From CAZGKW01 sp964526295 (GTDB lineage: Bacteria; Planctomycetota; Phycisphaerae; FEN-1346), in contig CAZGKW010000021.1 of the NCBI GenBank assembly GCA_964526295.1, positions 14,163 through 78,162 of the forward strand: a stretch of 64,000 bases of DNA, read 5' to 3'. Of the stretch, positions 43,373-52,237 are shown piece after piece. The first letter of the stretch is position 1. Each line of letters begins with the position of its first letter. The notes below the pieces were generated by a model. It saw only the letters and a list, made by a program, of their open reading frames with translations, did no database searches and was not told the origin of the DNA. The position numbers and the translations under genes were made by a program.

Positions 43373-44140
43373 ATGGGGTTGCCTGCCACTTGCGCACTTC
43401 TGGTCAGACAGCAGGGGTCGCGTCTGGCCGAAGTGCTCGAGCAGAGCTTGGGGGCCGCCGGCGTCCGCGTCACGGCCGTCGCCTCCCCCTACGAAGCCAT
43501 CCTGGAGGCCGACCGCACCGACCGCCACTTCCGCTACCTGATCGTCGGGGTGGACCACTTCGGGCGCGACGAGTACCGCCTCCTGCCGATGGCTCGGCGA
43601 GAGTGGCCCGAGACGACGGTGGTCGCCTACCACTCGCCGGGGTTCGAATACAAGGGCCGGCTGGCGGAGCTGGTCGGGGCCGACGTCGTCGTGGCGGGCC
43701 TGGACGACATCTCGTCGCTGCTGGAGCAGCTCGCGTCGCCGCCCGAACACGCTGAGATGAGGCCCGCCGAGCGGCCCGAACCGGCTCCGGAGGAGGCCGA
43801 GCCGGCGCGGCCCGCCGCGGGGATCGCAACCGCGCCCGAGCCGACCGAGACCCCTGAGCCTGGAGCGGAACCTCCAAGTGACGAGGAGGCCGGGGCGCCG
43901 GGCCCTGAGGCCGAGACACCGCCGCCTTCGGCCGAGCCGTCGGCAGCCGCCGCGCCGGCCGAACCCGTGCCCCGTGCCGCGCAGGACCATTCCGAAGCAC
44001 CGGCCGAGAACCCGCCCGACGTTGAGGCCGAGCCGCCACCGCCGGCCACGGCCGCGTCTCCTCATCTGCCGCACGTCGAGATCACCGACGAGGAGCTCCG
44101 CCTTCTGCTGGCCGAGGACGACGAGGAGGAGACGCCGTGA
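43373..44140 (+). CDS. degenerate receiver-like protein with proline/glutamate-rich tail
   Basis: 255 residues from the ATG at 43373, which follows GAGGGG; earlier ATGs at 43316 and 43334 are weaker. The first 120 residues resemble a response-regulator receiver (ALLVRQQGSRLAEVL, RYLIVGVDHFGRDEYRLL, TTVVAYHSPG). An aspartate stands near the third strand, but the acidic pair of the first strand is missing, so phosphorylation is doubtful. A long low-complexity Pro/Glu/Ala linker ends in an acidic LRLLLAEDDEEE helix. The stop overlaps the next GTG start by four bases. Confidence 0.6.
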   Translation: MGLPATCALLVRQQGSRLAEVLEQSLGAAGVRVTAVASPYEAILEADRTDRHFRYLIVGVDHFGRDEYRLLPMARREWPETTVVAYHSPGFEYKGRLAELVGADVVVAGLDDISSLLEQLASPPEHAEMRPAERPEPAPEEAEPARPAAGIATAPEPTETPEPGAEPPSDEEAGAPGPEAETPPPSAEPSAAAAPAEPVPRAAQDHSEAPAENPPDVEAEPPPPATAASPHLPHVEITDEELRLLLAEDDEEETP

Positions 44141-45054
44141 CCGCCCGCGCCGTCTCGATCCCGCTCGGCACGGCCTCTGAGGCCCGCCTCGTCCTGGTCT
44201 GCCGGGACGCCGCGCGCCGGCGGCTGGTAGGCCGGTACGTCTCGCTGCTTGAGGTCCACGGGACAGCCGGAGAGGCGATCCTGGCCCTCTCACGTGCCGC
44301 ACCCCGAGCTGTCGTCATCGACCTTGCGGACTTCCGCGGCCAGGTCGAAGCCGTCGTGCGAGCCGCCCGTCGAGGCCGGCCCGGGACGCCGATCTACCTG
44401 GTGGTCGACGTCTCAGACGAGCCGCTGGCCCACCGGCTGGTCAGGGACGGCGACGTGACCGACTACCTGGTCGGGCCTGACGAGCTGCGGCGATTCGGTC
44501 AGGCGATGGCCCGAGGCGAGCCGTGGCCGCCGGCGGCGGAGGTCCCGGTCGAAACGCAGGCCTACCTCGCCTCTTCGACCGGCCGTGCGGGCACCGAAGC
44601 CCCCCCGCCGGCCGACGGGATGCGCCGGTACTTCGAAGCCGCCTGTGCGCTGGCCGACCTCGCCCCGTTGGACCGGTCGGTCATTCTGCGGCAGGGCAGC
44701 CGCACGATCCTCGAGGCCGCGGGGACGGGGCGCGGCTGCGCGTTCCTCTGGAACGCGGGCACCGGGCGGCTCGAGACGGCCCTCTGCGTCGGCCCCCCGG
44801 CCGAACCGACCGACGACGAGCGGGCCACTGTCCAGCGGGCCGTCCGCACCGGCGAGACGCTCGTCCTCCAGGTCCGCGGCGACGCAGGCATGTGTCGGCT
44901 GCTGTGCATCCCGGTGCGCGGCGCCCATGAGGTGCTGGGGGCGATATGCCTGTCGGGGCCTGCCGAGGGGCCTGCCCAGCCGGACGCCGAAGCGATCGAG
45001 GCCCTCACGCGTGCCTTGGGGCGGCTGGCCATCGCCGCCGAACGGCGGGCGTGA
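44137..45054 (+). CDS. receiver-like plus GAF-domain protein
   Basis: 305 residues starting at GTG 44137 (GTGA overlap with the upstream stop). Residues 1-115 resemble a degenerate receiver (RLVLVCRDAARRRLVG, RAVVIDLADFRG, PIYLVVDVSDE); residues about 160-300 look like a GAF domain (CAFLWNAGTGRLETAL, GMCRLLCIPVRGAHEVLG, AICLSGPA). No output kinase or cyclase domain is present. With its partner it may form a small sensory pair. Function not known. Confidence 0.6.
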   Translation: MTARAVSIPLGTASEARLVLVCRDAARRRLVGRYVSLLEVHGTAGEAILALSRAAPRAVVIDLADFRGQVEAVVRAARRGRPGTPIYLVVDVSDEPLAHRLVRDGDVTDYLVGPDELRRFGQAMARGEPWPPAAEVPVETQAYLASSTGRAGTEAPPPADGMRRYFEAACALADLAPLDRSVILRQGSRTILEAAGTGRGCAFLWNAGTGRLETALCVGPPAEPTDDERATVQRAVRTGETLVLQVRGDAGMCRLLCIPVRGAHEVLGAICLSGPAEGPAQPDAEAIEALTRALGRLAIAAERRA

Positions 45055-45075
45055 CCCCTTCCCTCCGGAGTCCCC

Positions 45076-45522
45076 ATGCGTCGCGAACTCCCAGTTGGCA
45101 TGCTGGCCGTCGCCCTGTCGCTCGCAACTTTGGGATGTGCGGAAGGAACCCGGTCGCCGGGCGACGGTACGACCGGTCCACCGCGTGAGCCCTGGGTGGT
45201 CCCGGCGGAGGAGGCCGAGGGGGAGAACCCGGTCCTCGCCGACGAGGCGGCCCGGGCCGCCGGGCAGCAGACCTTTGAGCGGAAGTGCGCCACTTGTCAC
45301 GGGCCGGGCGGACGGGGCAACGGACCCTCGGCCGTCTGGCTTGACACGCTCCCTGCCGACCTGACGGCCGAGGGCGTCCAGCAGCAGAGCGACGCCGACC
45401 TGTTCTGGAAGATCAGCGAGGGCCGCGAGCCGATGCCCGCGTTCAAGGAATCGCTCACGGAGCACGAACGCTGGGAGGTCATCCACTACGTGCGCGGCCT
45501 GGCGGCCGGCCCCGAGGAATGA
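45076..45522 (+). CDS. lipoprotein class I cytochrome c
   Basis: 148 residues. A lipoprotein signal ends in LATLGC (lipidated Cys21). One haem-binding motif, CATCH (71-75), lies in a cytochrome c fold, with GREPMPAFKESL supplying the likely distal ligand Met120 and YVRGL the closing helix. It would be a membrane-tethered electron carrier outside the cytoplasm. It starts 21 bases after the GAF-protein gene, possibly in the same transcript. The electron partners are not encoded nearby. Confidence 0.85.
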   Translation: MRRELPVGMLAVALSLATLGCAEGTRSPGDGTTGPPREPWVVPAEEAEGENPVLADEAARAAGQQTFERKCATCHGPGGRGNGPSAVWLDTLPADLTAEGVQQQSDADLFWKISEGREPMPAFKESLTEHERWEVIHYVRGLAAGPEE

Positions 45523-45568
45523 GCCGGCGCCGGCTGGGCGCGACGTGTGGCCGCGGGCGTCGACCCGA

Positions 45569-46132
45569 CTACTCGTCGGGCACCTTGGCGTGGGCCTTCA
45601 GGAGGGCCTTGACGGCCTTCCCTACGCCGTCGGCCAGCTCCTCGGGCCCGACCCGGACGCCGCTCTTGACGGTCCCGGTGACCATGGCGACCCCAAGGAC
45701 GTTGCCGGACGGCCCGTCGACGATCTCGATCTGGGCCGTGAGGAACGGGTCGGTGGCAAATCCGATGACGCGGACGGCCGACCCGCCGGGGTCGTAGTCG
45801 TGGAACCTCCCGCGGATGCGAAGGACGGGCTCGCCGCCGGGGAAGGCCTTGAGTTCGTTGGCTCGCGTCTCGATGGCCTGCTCGACCTTGGCGGGCATCC
45901 CGGCGGGGATCGCCCCCCGCATCGGCGACGTGTCGAACAGGTCCGCCTCGACGGAGCCGTAGGCGAGCAGGCGCGTCTCGCCCCCGAGGGAATCGATCTC
46001 GTAGTAGCGGGTGCTGGCCCCGGTCGTGGTGTAGTAGGCCTGCTTGGCGGCGGTGCTCACACACCCGGTCGAGGCCACGGCCGCCAGCGCGGCCAAGGCC
46101 ACTCCCATGCGAAGTGCGTCTCTGGTCCTCAT
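45569..46132 (-). CDS. lipoprotein of unknown function (DUF4410-like in style)
   Basis: 187 residues from the ATG at 46132; the longer upstream frame is rejected. A lipobox AVASTGC places the lipidated cysteine at 24. The mature domain has alternating strands (YYEIDSLGGETRLLAYG, PVLRIRGRFHDYDPGG, LTAQIEIVDGPSGNVLG) as in small outer-membrane lipoproteins that carry a DUF4410-like fold. No catalytic motif. It converges on the cytochrome gene and diverges from the methyltransferase gene. Confidence 0.6.
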   Translation of the reverse strand: MRTRDALRMGVALAALAAVASTGCVSTAAKQAYYTTTGASTRYYEIDSLGGETRLLAYGSVEADLFDTSPMRGAIPAGMPAKVEQAIETRANELKAFPGGEPVLRIRGRFHDYDPGGSAVRVIGFATDPFLTAQIEIVDGPSGNVLGVAMVTGTVKSGVRVGPEELADGVGKAVKALLKAHAKVPDE

Positions 46133-46238
46133 GCCCCTGCCCTTTCCTGGGCCCCACCGTCGGCCGTCGGCTATCGTAAGCCACCGCCGCGCCTCGATGC
46201 AAGAAAACTTCCGTTCTGGTCCGGCGCCGCCGGCGGCG

Positions 46239-46244
46239 TATAAT
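46239..46244 (+). promoter_or_regulatory. perfect -10 hexamer TATAAT upstream of the methyltransferase gene
   Basis: TATAAT lies about 36 bases before the TTG start. The -35 region is poor (CTGGTC or TTCTGG), so the assignment is tentative. Confidence 0.35.
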
Positions 46245-46279
46245 GCCGGAAGCGCTTCCAGGAGAAAGGACGCGTTTTT

Positions 46280-46846
46280 TTGCCTGAGGACGAACGCAAG
46301 TACGTCACTCGCTCGGGTCTGAAGCTCGAGCATGCCCTTCGAGTCTTCGGACTTGACGTCCACGGGAAGGTCTGCGCCGACCTGGGCAGCCACCAGGGGG
46401 GGTTCGTCGACTGCCTCCTTCACCACGGCGCCGCCAGGGTCTATTCCGTCGACACGTCTTACGGGACGCTGGCCTGGAAGCTGCGGAAGGACGAGCGGGT
46501 GGTCGTCCTGGAGCGGACGAACGCGATGCACGTCGAGCTGCCCGAGCCGGTCGACCTGGTGACGATCGACGTCGGGTGGACGCGTCAGCAGCACATCCTG
46601 CCGGCCGCCGGCCGGCTCCTCAGGGCCGAGGGGCGGATCGTCACGCTCGTGAAGCCCCAGTACGAGGCCGGCGAGCACGAGCGGCCGGGCGGCGTCGTCC
46701 CGGACGAGAGACTGGAGCCGGTCCTGGCGCGGGTGCGCCTGGACGCCCGGACGGCCGGCTTCGAGATCCTGGCCGAGACGCGTTCGCCGATCCGCGGCGG
46801 TGGCGGCAACGCCGAGTTCCTCTTCCTCCTCGCCGCCGCATCGTAA
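46280..46846 (+). CDS. TlyA/FtsJ-type SAM-dependent methyltransferase without S4 domain
   Basis: 188 residues starting at a TTG (46280) with AGGAGAAAGGA upstream. YVTRSGLKLEHAL is typical of the linker region of TlyA haemolysin/rRNA methyltransferases; the SAM motif CADLGSHQGGFVDCLL and VDLVTIDVGW and TLVKPQYEAG follow. TlyA proteins normally carry an N-terminal S4 RNA-binding domain, absent here, so the chain is shorter than usual. Likely 2'-O-ribose methylation of rRNA, by homology. Confidence 0.75.
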   Translation: MPEDERKYVTRSGLKLEHALRVFGLDVHGKVCADLGSHQGGFVDCLLHHGAARVYSVDTSYGTLAWKLRKDERVVVLERTNAMHVELPEPVDLVTIDVGWTRQQHILPAAGRLLRAEGRIVTLVKPQYEAGEHERPGGVVPDERLEPVLARVRLDARTAGFEILAETRSPIRGGGGNAEFLFLLAAAS

Positions 46847-46886
46847 TCCGGACGCCGGGGATTGACCTCAGGGCCGGGCGGAACGG

Positions 46887-47459
46887 CTACGGCGTTCCGA
46901 GGCCCGGCTCGGCGAGCAGCGCCTCGATCTCCTCGGCCAGGAGGCGCTCCTGACCCGGAGGGAAGCCGACGAAGCGGGCCCGGCCCACGCCTTGGCGGTC
47001 GACCAGCACGATTGTCGGAAAGTCCGGAACGCCCCCAGGAACCTGCTCCCGTACCGCCTCGGTCCCCAGGGCCAGCGGATACGGCACCTTGTACCGCTCC
47101 GCGAACGCCTCGACCAGCGCCCGCGCCTCGTCCGAGGCCGGCACACGCTCGTACGCCAAACCGACGATCTCGAACCCCCGCGGCCGGTACCGCACGTGGA
47201 AGCTGACGAGCGTCGGGGCGCTTCGCCGGCATGCCTCCGACCACGTCCCGAACAGGTCGACCAGGACGACCTTGCCGCGGAGGTCTTCCAGGGCGATCTC
47301 GCCGCCGCCCAGGGCGGGCAGGCGGAAGCTCATCGGGAAAGGAGCCGTCCGGTCGGTGGGGGCACCGTCGCCGCCGTCGTCGCCCGAGCCGTCGCACCCG
47401 GCTGCCAGCACCGCCAGGCCCGCCGCGACAGCCAACGCCGGCACGCGACGCGGACTCAT
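46887..47459 (-). CDS. TlpA-like thioredoxin-fold lipoprotein with one active-site cysteine
   Basis: 190 residues. A lipobox (LAAGC, Cys22) tethers it to the membrane. The redoxin fold is clear (ALEDLRGKVVLVDLFG, GVPDFPTIVLVDRQG), but where TlpA/ResA proteins have WCxxC this one has WSEAC, keeping only the second cysteine (Cys77). It cannot form the standard disulfide and may act as a peroxidase-like or non-redox protein. Its ATG overlaps the thiC stop (ATGA), an odd coupling with a thiamine-synthesis gene. Confidence 0.75.
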   Translation of the reverse strand: MSPRRVPALAVAAGLAVLAAGCDGSGDDGGDGAPTDRTAPFPMSFRLPALGGGEIALEDLRGKVVLVDLFGTWSEACRRSAPTLVSFHVRYRPRGFEIVGLAYERVPASDEARALVEAFAERYKVPYPLALGTEAVREQVPGGVPDFPTIVLVDRQGVGRARFVGFPPGQERLLAEEIEALLAEPGLGTP

Positions 47460-48757
47460 CCGGTCTCCCCCGCATCGGCCTCGGCCGCCGCCAGGCCGAC
47501 CTTGAACACGCAGTAGTCGCCGCACATGGAGCAGACGTCGCCGTGAGCGGGCCGCCGCTCCTCCCGCAGGCACCGGGCCAGCTCCGGGTCGAGCGATTCG
47601 CTGAGCTGGGTGGGCCAGTCGCGAGCCGCCCGGGCCCGGCTGATGCGGCGGTCCCAGGCCACGGCGTCGGGGCGGCCCCGGGCCACGTCGCCGGCGTGGG
47701 CGGCGATCCGGGCCGCCATGACGCCCCGCCTTACGTCCTCCGGCCGCGGCAGACCCAGGTGCTCCGTGGGCGTCACGTAGCAGAGGAAGTCGGCCCCCGC
47801 CATGGCAGCCACCGCCCCGCCGATCGCGCTGGTGATGTGATCGTACCCAGGGGCCACGTCCGTCACGATGGGCCCCAGGACGTAGAACGGAAGCCCGCCG
47901 GTCACCTCCTTCTGGAGGCGGACCTGGGACTCGACCTGGTCGAGGGGCACGTGGCCCGGCCCCTCGAGGATGACCTGGACGCCCGCGTCAAGCGCCCGCC
48001 TCGCAAGCTCCGCCAGGACCAACAGCTCTTCGACCTGCGGCGAGTCCATCGCGTCGGCGATCGCCCCGGGCCGCAGGCCGTCGCCCAGGCTCAGCGTCAC
48101 GTCGAACTCGCGGGCGACGCCGAGCACCTCGTCAAACCGCTCGTACAGCGGGTTCTCCTGGCCGTGGCGGCGAACCCAATGGGCCAGGAACGTCCCGCCG
48201 CGGCTCACGATGCCGCAGACGCGCCGCGAGAGGGCCTCCGACTCGACGATGCGCCGCGTCACGCCGCAGTGGATCGTGACGAAGTCGACGCCGTCCTCGG
48301 CGTGGTGGCGGATGGCCGCCAGCATGTCGTCGGCGGTCATGCGGGCCACGTCGCCGTGTGTCTGTGCCGCCGCGGCACCCGCCTCGTAGATCGGCACAGT
48401 CCCTACGGCGACCGGGCAGGCGTCCATGATGCGGTCCCGGATGGCGGGGATGTCGCCTCCCGTCGAGAGGTCCATGACGGCATCGGCCCCGGCGTCGACG
48501 GCGGCGCGTAGCTTGGCCAGCTCGACGTCGACGTCGGCATAGTCGGGGCTGGTGCCGAGGTTCGCGTTGACCTTGACGCGCAGCCCCCGCCCGACGCCGA
48601 GGACGCGCTTCGCCCGCCGGCGCTCGTTGTGCGGGATGGCGACGCGACCGTCGGCGACGTCGCGGCGGACGGTCTCCGGGTCGAGGCCCTCGTCGGCGGC
48701 CAGCAGCCGCATCGCATCGGTGACGGTGCCCTTTCGGGCGGCTTCCAGTTGGGTCAT
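47456..48757 (-). CDS. thiC: phosphomethylpyrimidine synthase ThiC
   Basis: 433 residues. The radical SAM enzyme turns aminoimidazole ribotide into the thiamine pyrimidine. Diagnostic features: RVKVNANLGTSPDY, VMDLSTGGDIPAIR, PVGTVPIYEA-type (here AVGTVPIYEAG), LEGPGHVPLDQ, YVLGPIVTDVAPGYDHI and the C-terminal cluster motif C409-SM-C412-GDY-C416. It is the short form without the N-terminal extension. The start overlaps the rluB-like stop and the end overlaps the redoxin start, each by four bases. No TPP riboswitch is seen within the operon. Confidence 0.95.
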   Translation of the reverse strand: MTQLEAARKGTVTDAMRLLAADEGLDPETVRRDVADGRVAIPHNERRRAKRVLGVGRGLRVKVNANLGTSPDYADVDVELAKLRAAVDAGADAVMDLSTGGDIPAIRDRIMDACPVAVGTVPIYEAGAAAAQTHGDVARMTADDMLAAIRHHAEDGVDFVTIHCGVTRRIVESEALSRRVCGIVSRGGTFLAHWVRRHGQENPLYERFDEVLGVAREFDVTLSLGDGLRPGAIADAMDSPQVEELLVLAELARRALDAGVQVILEGPGHVPLDQVESQVRLQKEVTGGLPFYVLGPIVTDVAPGYDHITSAIGGAVAAMAGADFLCYVTPTEHLGLPRPEDVRRGVMAARIAAHAGDVARGRPDAVAWDRRISRARAARDWPTQLSESLDPELARCLREERRPAHGDVCSMCGDYCVFKVGLAAAEADAGETG

Positions 48758-49704
48758 GACTTTCCGCGTTTCTGTCTGCGTCTTCCGGCGTCGGCCGGGC
48801 CGGTCTTCTTCTTCCGTGGGGGCCGCTTGGCCCCGTTGGACGAGGACCTGCGGCCACGGTCCGGCCCGCCCCGCATGGACGGACCGCGCTTCTTACGGCC
48901 CTTGCCGCGCGGGTCGCCACCTTGCCCGCCCTTGCCGCTTCGCCTGCCTCGACGAGGCCGGGCCTCGGCGCCTTCGTCCTCGCGTCCTTCGGCAAGGGCC
49001 GTCAGGTATTTTACCTCTTTGGGCGTCAGGGGTCGAGAGCGCCCCGAACCGAGGCCCCGGAGGCTGAGCCGCCCGACCCGCGTCCGGACGAGGTCGCGGA
49101 CCGGGTGGCCCAGGCGCGCGAGCATCCGCCGGATCTGCCGGTTCCGGCCCTCGCGGAGGGTGATCTCGAGCCGCGACCGGTTGTGGCCCTTCTTCAGGAG
49201 GCGAATCCGGGCCGCCCGGGCCTTGCCCTCGGCCAGGTACACGCCCCGCCGCAGGGCCTGGACGTCCTCCGGCGTGACCTTGCCGGACACGGTGGCCAGG
49301 TACGTCTTCGGCACCTCGTAACGGGGATGCGCGAGGCGGTTGGCCAACTCGCCGTCGTTCGTCAACAGCACCAGGCCCTTGGAGTCGGCGTCGAGCCGGC
49401 CCACGGGAAAGAGGCGGGCCTTCGTGCCGGGCACCAGGTCGACGGCCCGCCGCCGGCCGGCCGGGTCGCGGTTCGTGCAGACCACGCCTTTCGGCTTATT
49501 GAGCAACCAGTATTCATGGGGCTCCATTCTGAGGCGTCGGCCGTCCAGGCGAACGTCCTGCGTCTCGGGGTCGGCCTTGGCCCCGAGCTCGGCGACCGTC
49601 TCGCCGTCGACCGTGACGCGGCCTTCGGCGACCAGCTCCTCGCACGCCCGCCGCGAGCCCACACCGGCCCGGGCCAGGATCTTCTGTAGCCGTTCGAGGG
49701 CCAT
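48754..49704 (-). CDS. RluB/RsuA-family pseudouridine synthase
   Basis: 316 residues. An S4 RNA-binding domain (LQKILARAGVGSRRACEE) is followed by the RsuA-type catalytic domain with GRLDADSKGLVLLTNDGEL (catalytic Asp105), KTYLATVSGKV and EGRNRQIRRMLARLGH. It isomerises uridine in ribosomal RNA. The last 80 residues are a basic Arg/Lys/Gly-rich tail, unusual in length and probably disordered RNA-binding sequence. First gene of the rluB-thiC-redoxin unit; stops and starts overlap. Confidence 0.88.
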   Translation of the reverse strand: MALERLQKILARAGVGSRRACEELVAEGRVTVDGETVAELGAKADPETQDVRLDGRRLRMEPHEYWLLNKPKGVVCTNRDPAGRRRAVDLVPGTKARLFPVGRLDADSKGLVLLTNDGELANRLAHPRYEVPKTYLATVSGKVTPEDVQALRRGVYLAEGKARAARIRLLKKGHNRSRLEITLREGRNRQIRRMLARLGHPVRDLVRTRVGRLSLRGLGSGRSRPLTPKEVKYLTALAEGREDEGAEARPRRGRRSGKGGQGGDPRGKGRKKRGPSMRGGPDRGRRSSSNGAKRPPRKKKTGPADAGRRRQKRGKS

Positions 49705-49755
49705 CGCACACCTATAGCGTGTGTGTCACCGCAGAGACCGCTGAGAACACCTTGC

Positions 49756-49924
49756 ATTGCGGATTGCCGATTTCGGATTGGGGATTGGGACCTTCACCCG
49801 AGCGGCTTCTGTCGGCGCGCTACTTTGTCACGTCGAACTATTGCGCCATTGCAGAAGACAAACCGCGCATTGAGACCAGGGGGCGGCACAAATCCGAAAT
49901 TCACGGTCCGAAATCCGCAATCAA
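49756..49924. repeat. imperfect inverted repeats flanking about 100 bases
   Basis: A tract at 49756-49788 (ATTGCGGATT ... TTTCGGATT ...) recurs inverted at 49889-49924. The outer ten bases match perfectly and a nine-base inner block also matches. The enclosed 100 bases have no gene. It could be a small non-autonomous element or a pair of intergenic repeat units; similar GCGGAAT-style units occur near 34515-34545. Confidence 0.45.
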
Positions 49925-50925
49925 CGCAGCGGGGCCTTGCCCGGCGGGGCGGCCACCAGGACGGTCAGCGCCTGGGGCGATTCGAAGGCGTATTCGCCGG
50001 CGTCGGCCGGCACGAGCACCGTGTCGCCGCGGGCGATGTCGGTGTCCCCGCCGCCCGTCCGCAGCCGGGCCGACCCCTCCAGGACAACCAGCGCGGCGAA
50101 GGTCCCGCCCGTCTCGGCGGCCCAAGGGCGGCGGTCGAGTCGGATGCGGCTCAGGCTGAACGCCCGGCAGTCGACCAGGTTGTCGATGACGAGGCCCGTC
50201 TCGTCGGCGGTCTTGCCGCGGCCGCCCGGCGCGGGCAGCTCGTCCGAAAAGTTCGTCGCCTCCAGGGCCTGCTCGACGTGCAGCTCGCGCGGCTTGCCGT
50301 CCAGGCCCGTCCGGTCCCAGTCATAGACCCGGTATGTCACGTCGGAGTTCTGCTGGACCTCCGCGAGGACGATGCCCGGGCCGATGGCGTGGATCGTCCC
50401 GGCGGGCACCCAGACGAAGTCGCCGGTCTCGACCTCTCGCCGGGCCAGGTGGTCCTCGACCGTGCCGTCCTCGATCGCCTGGGCGAACGCCTCCCGCGTC
50501 GTGCCGGGCTTGACGCCGTGGACCAGCCACGCACCGGGCTCGGCGTGGACGATGACCCAGCACTCGGTCTTGCCGCTCTCGCCGGGGACGTGCTCGGCGA
50601 CGTAGGCGTCGTCGGGATGGACCTGGACGCTGAGCTTCTCGGACGCGTCGATGAACTTGATGAGAAGGCCGAACCGCTTGTCCCACCCGCGGCGGGCGAG
50701 GGCCCGCCCCAGGACGGCGTCGCCGTGCTTCGCGAGCACGTGGCGGAGGTTCGTGCCCTCCAGGGGCCCCTCGGCGACCGTGCTGGTGCCGTTCGGATGG
50801 TCAGCCAGTTCCCAGGACTCGCCGGTCTTCTGGTCTGGGGGTGCGTCCTTTCCGAGGAGTTCGGCCAGCCGCCCCCCGCCCCAGACCTTCTCCTTGAGCA
50901 CAGGCTGCATCTTCAGAGGTTGCAC
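49921..50925 (-). CDS. manA: mannose-6-phosphate isomerase, class I
   Basis: 334 residues from a GTG at 50925 behind AGGGGAAAG; this start keeps the conserved PLKMQPVLKEKVWGG. Zinc-site signatures are present: SVQVHPDDAY, GKTECWVI and PAGTIHAIG, with the C-terminal cupin (GTFAALVVLEGSARLR). It interconverts mannose-6-phosphate and fructose-6-phosphate. Single gene; long frames running further upstream are shadows. Confidence 0.92.
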   Translation of the reverse strand: MQPLKMQPVLKEKVWGGGRLAELLGKDAPPDQKTGESWELADHPNGTSTVAEGPLEGTNLRHVLAKHGDAVLGRALARRGWDKRFGLLIKFIDASEKLSVQVHPDDAYVAEHVPGESGKTECWVIVHAEPGAWLVHGVKPGTTREAFAQAIEDGTVEDHLARREVETGDFVWVPAGTIHAIGPGIVLAEVQQNSDVTYRVYDWDRTGLDGKPRELHVEQALEATNFSDELPAPGGRGKTADETGLVIDNLVDCRAFSLSRIRLDRRPWAAETGGTFAALVVLEGSARLRTGGGDTDIARGDTVLVPADAGEYAFESPQALTVLVAAPPGKAPLR

Positions 50926-51037
50926 GGAGCTTTCCCCTTCGCACGAGACAGACGAAGTGCCCTTGCGGAAGTCCGTCAAGTTTACCATACCCGAGTCGCG
51001 ACCGCACGCATTTTCACTCTCGCCGGCGGACACAGGT

Positions 51038-51066
51038 TTGACGGCGTCACGGGGGCCGATTAGAGT
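51038..51066 (+). promoter_or_regulatory. promoter of the DUF1593 hydrolase gene
   Basis: TTGACG (51038-51043), 17 bases, TAGAGT (51061-51066), 37 bases before the start codon. Confidence 0.55.
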
Positions 51067-51102
51067 GCACGATCGAACCGCAGAAGCCTCGGAGGAGACG
51101 TC

Positions 51103-52119
51103 ATGAACGCTATCGCCGTAGCGGCGGTCGGAGCGGTGGTCCTGCTGGCCTCGGGTGTGGCGACGGCTTTCGCGGCGGGCCCGCCGCCCGCCGATCGCGC
51201 ACCTCAAGGACCGCCCGGCGGGGCTTTGGCGGGGGAGCGGCCCCGCGTCATCGTCTCGACCGACGTCGGCGGCTCCGACCCCGACGACTTTCAGTCCATG
51301 GTCCACCTGCTCGTCTATGCCGACGTCCTCGACATCGAGGGCCTCATCTCCTCGCCCCCCAAGGGCGGGCGGGCCAAACACCTCCTGGAGACCATCGACG
51401 CCTGCGAGACGGACTACCCGAAGCTGAAGCGGCATTCGAAGGACTATCCGGCGCCGGACGCCTTGAGGAAGGTCACGAAACAGGGGGCGATCGACCCGGC
51501 CCCCGAGAAGGGCTGGGCCGAGCCGACCGAAGGCTCGAATTGGATCGTCGAGCGGGCCCGGGCCGAGGCCGACGAGCGGCCCCTGTGGGTCCTCGTCTGG
51601 GGCTCGATCACCGACCTCGCCCAGGCCGTCCACGACGCCCCGGACATCAAGAGGCGGATCCGCGTCTACTCGATCGGCTCGTGGAACACCCGGCAGGACC
51701 CGCGGGCGCGGAACTACCTCTTCAAGGAACACAAGGACCTGTGGTGGATCGAGGCCGATACGACCTTCCGCGGGATGTACATGGGCGGGCCCCAGGACGG
51801 CGACCTGGGGAACCGCGAGTTCGTCGAGCGGCACGTCAAGGGCCACGGGGCCCTCGGGGGCCTCTTTGTCCAGAAGAAACGCGACATCAAGATGGGGGAT
51901 ACGCCGTCCGTATTGTACCTCCTGCGGGGCGACCCGGACGACCCGACCGCCGAGCACTGGGGCGGCGCGTTCAAGGCGACCGGCCATGGGCCGAACTACT
52001 GGCACGACGACCCGGACCCCGACCTCATCGAGCGGGGTAAGCACGGCGCCAGGACGGTCAACAGGTGGCGGGAGGCCTACCTGCGAGACTGGCAGGCGCG
52101 GATGGACCGGGCGAAGTGA
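51103..52119 (+). CDS. exported DUF1593 / nucleoside-hydrolase-like protein
   Basis: 338 residues, start supported by GGAGGAGA. A signal peptide (MNAIAVAAVGAVVLLASGVATAFA) precedes a domain opening VIVSTDVGGSDPDDFQSMV. The Asp-rich loop matches the metal site of inosine-uridine nucleoside hydrolases and of DUF1593 proteins annotated as cellulose-binding. WVLVWGSITDLAQAV and KRRIRVYSIGSWNT follow. Probably cuts N- or O-glycosidic bonds outside the cytoplasm; substrate unknown. No neighbours in the same direction. Confidence 0.75.
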   Translation: MNAIAVAAVGAVVLLASGVATAFAAGPPPADRAPQGPPGGALAGERPRVIVSTDVGGSDPDDFQSMVHLLVYADVLDIEGLISSPPKGGRAKHLLETIDACETDYPKLKRHSKDYPAPDALRKVTKQGAIDPAPEKGWAEPTEGSNWIVERARAEADERPLWVLVWGSITDLAQAVHDAPDIKRRIRVYSIGSWNTRQDPRARNYLFKEHKDLWWIEADTTFRGMYMGGPQDGDLGNREFVERHVKGHGALGGLFVQKKRDIKMGDTPSVLYLLRGDPDDPTAEHWGGAFKATGHGPNYWHDDPDPDLIERGKHGARTVNRWREAYLRDWQARMDRAK

Positions 52120-52237
52120 TCGCCGCCTCACGACTTGCGATGCTCGATCGAACGGCCCGGACGCCACGTGTCGGTCGGAAGGGCGTGCGGGGACCCAGAC
52201 GAGCTTTCTCACCGGCGCAGAGCTTGGGCGAGCCGTC

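Noticed and set aside
49737..49746. CTGAGA near the rluB-thiC operon as part of a TPP riboswitch
   Set aside because: It is on the strand opposite to thiC and the remaining conserved parts of the riboswitch are absent.
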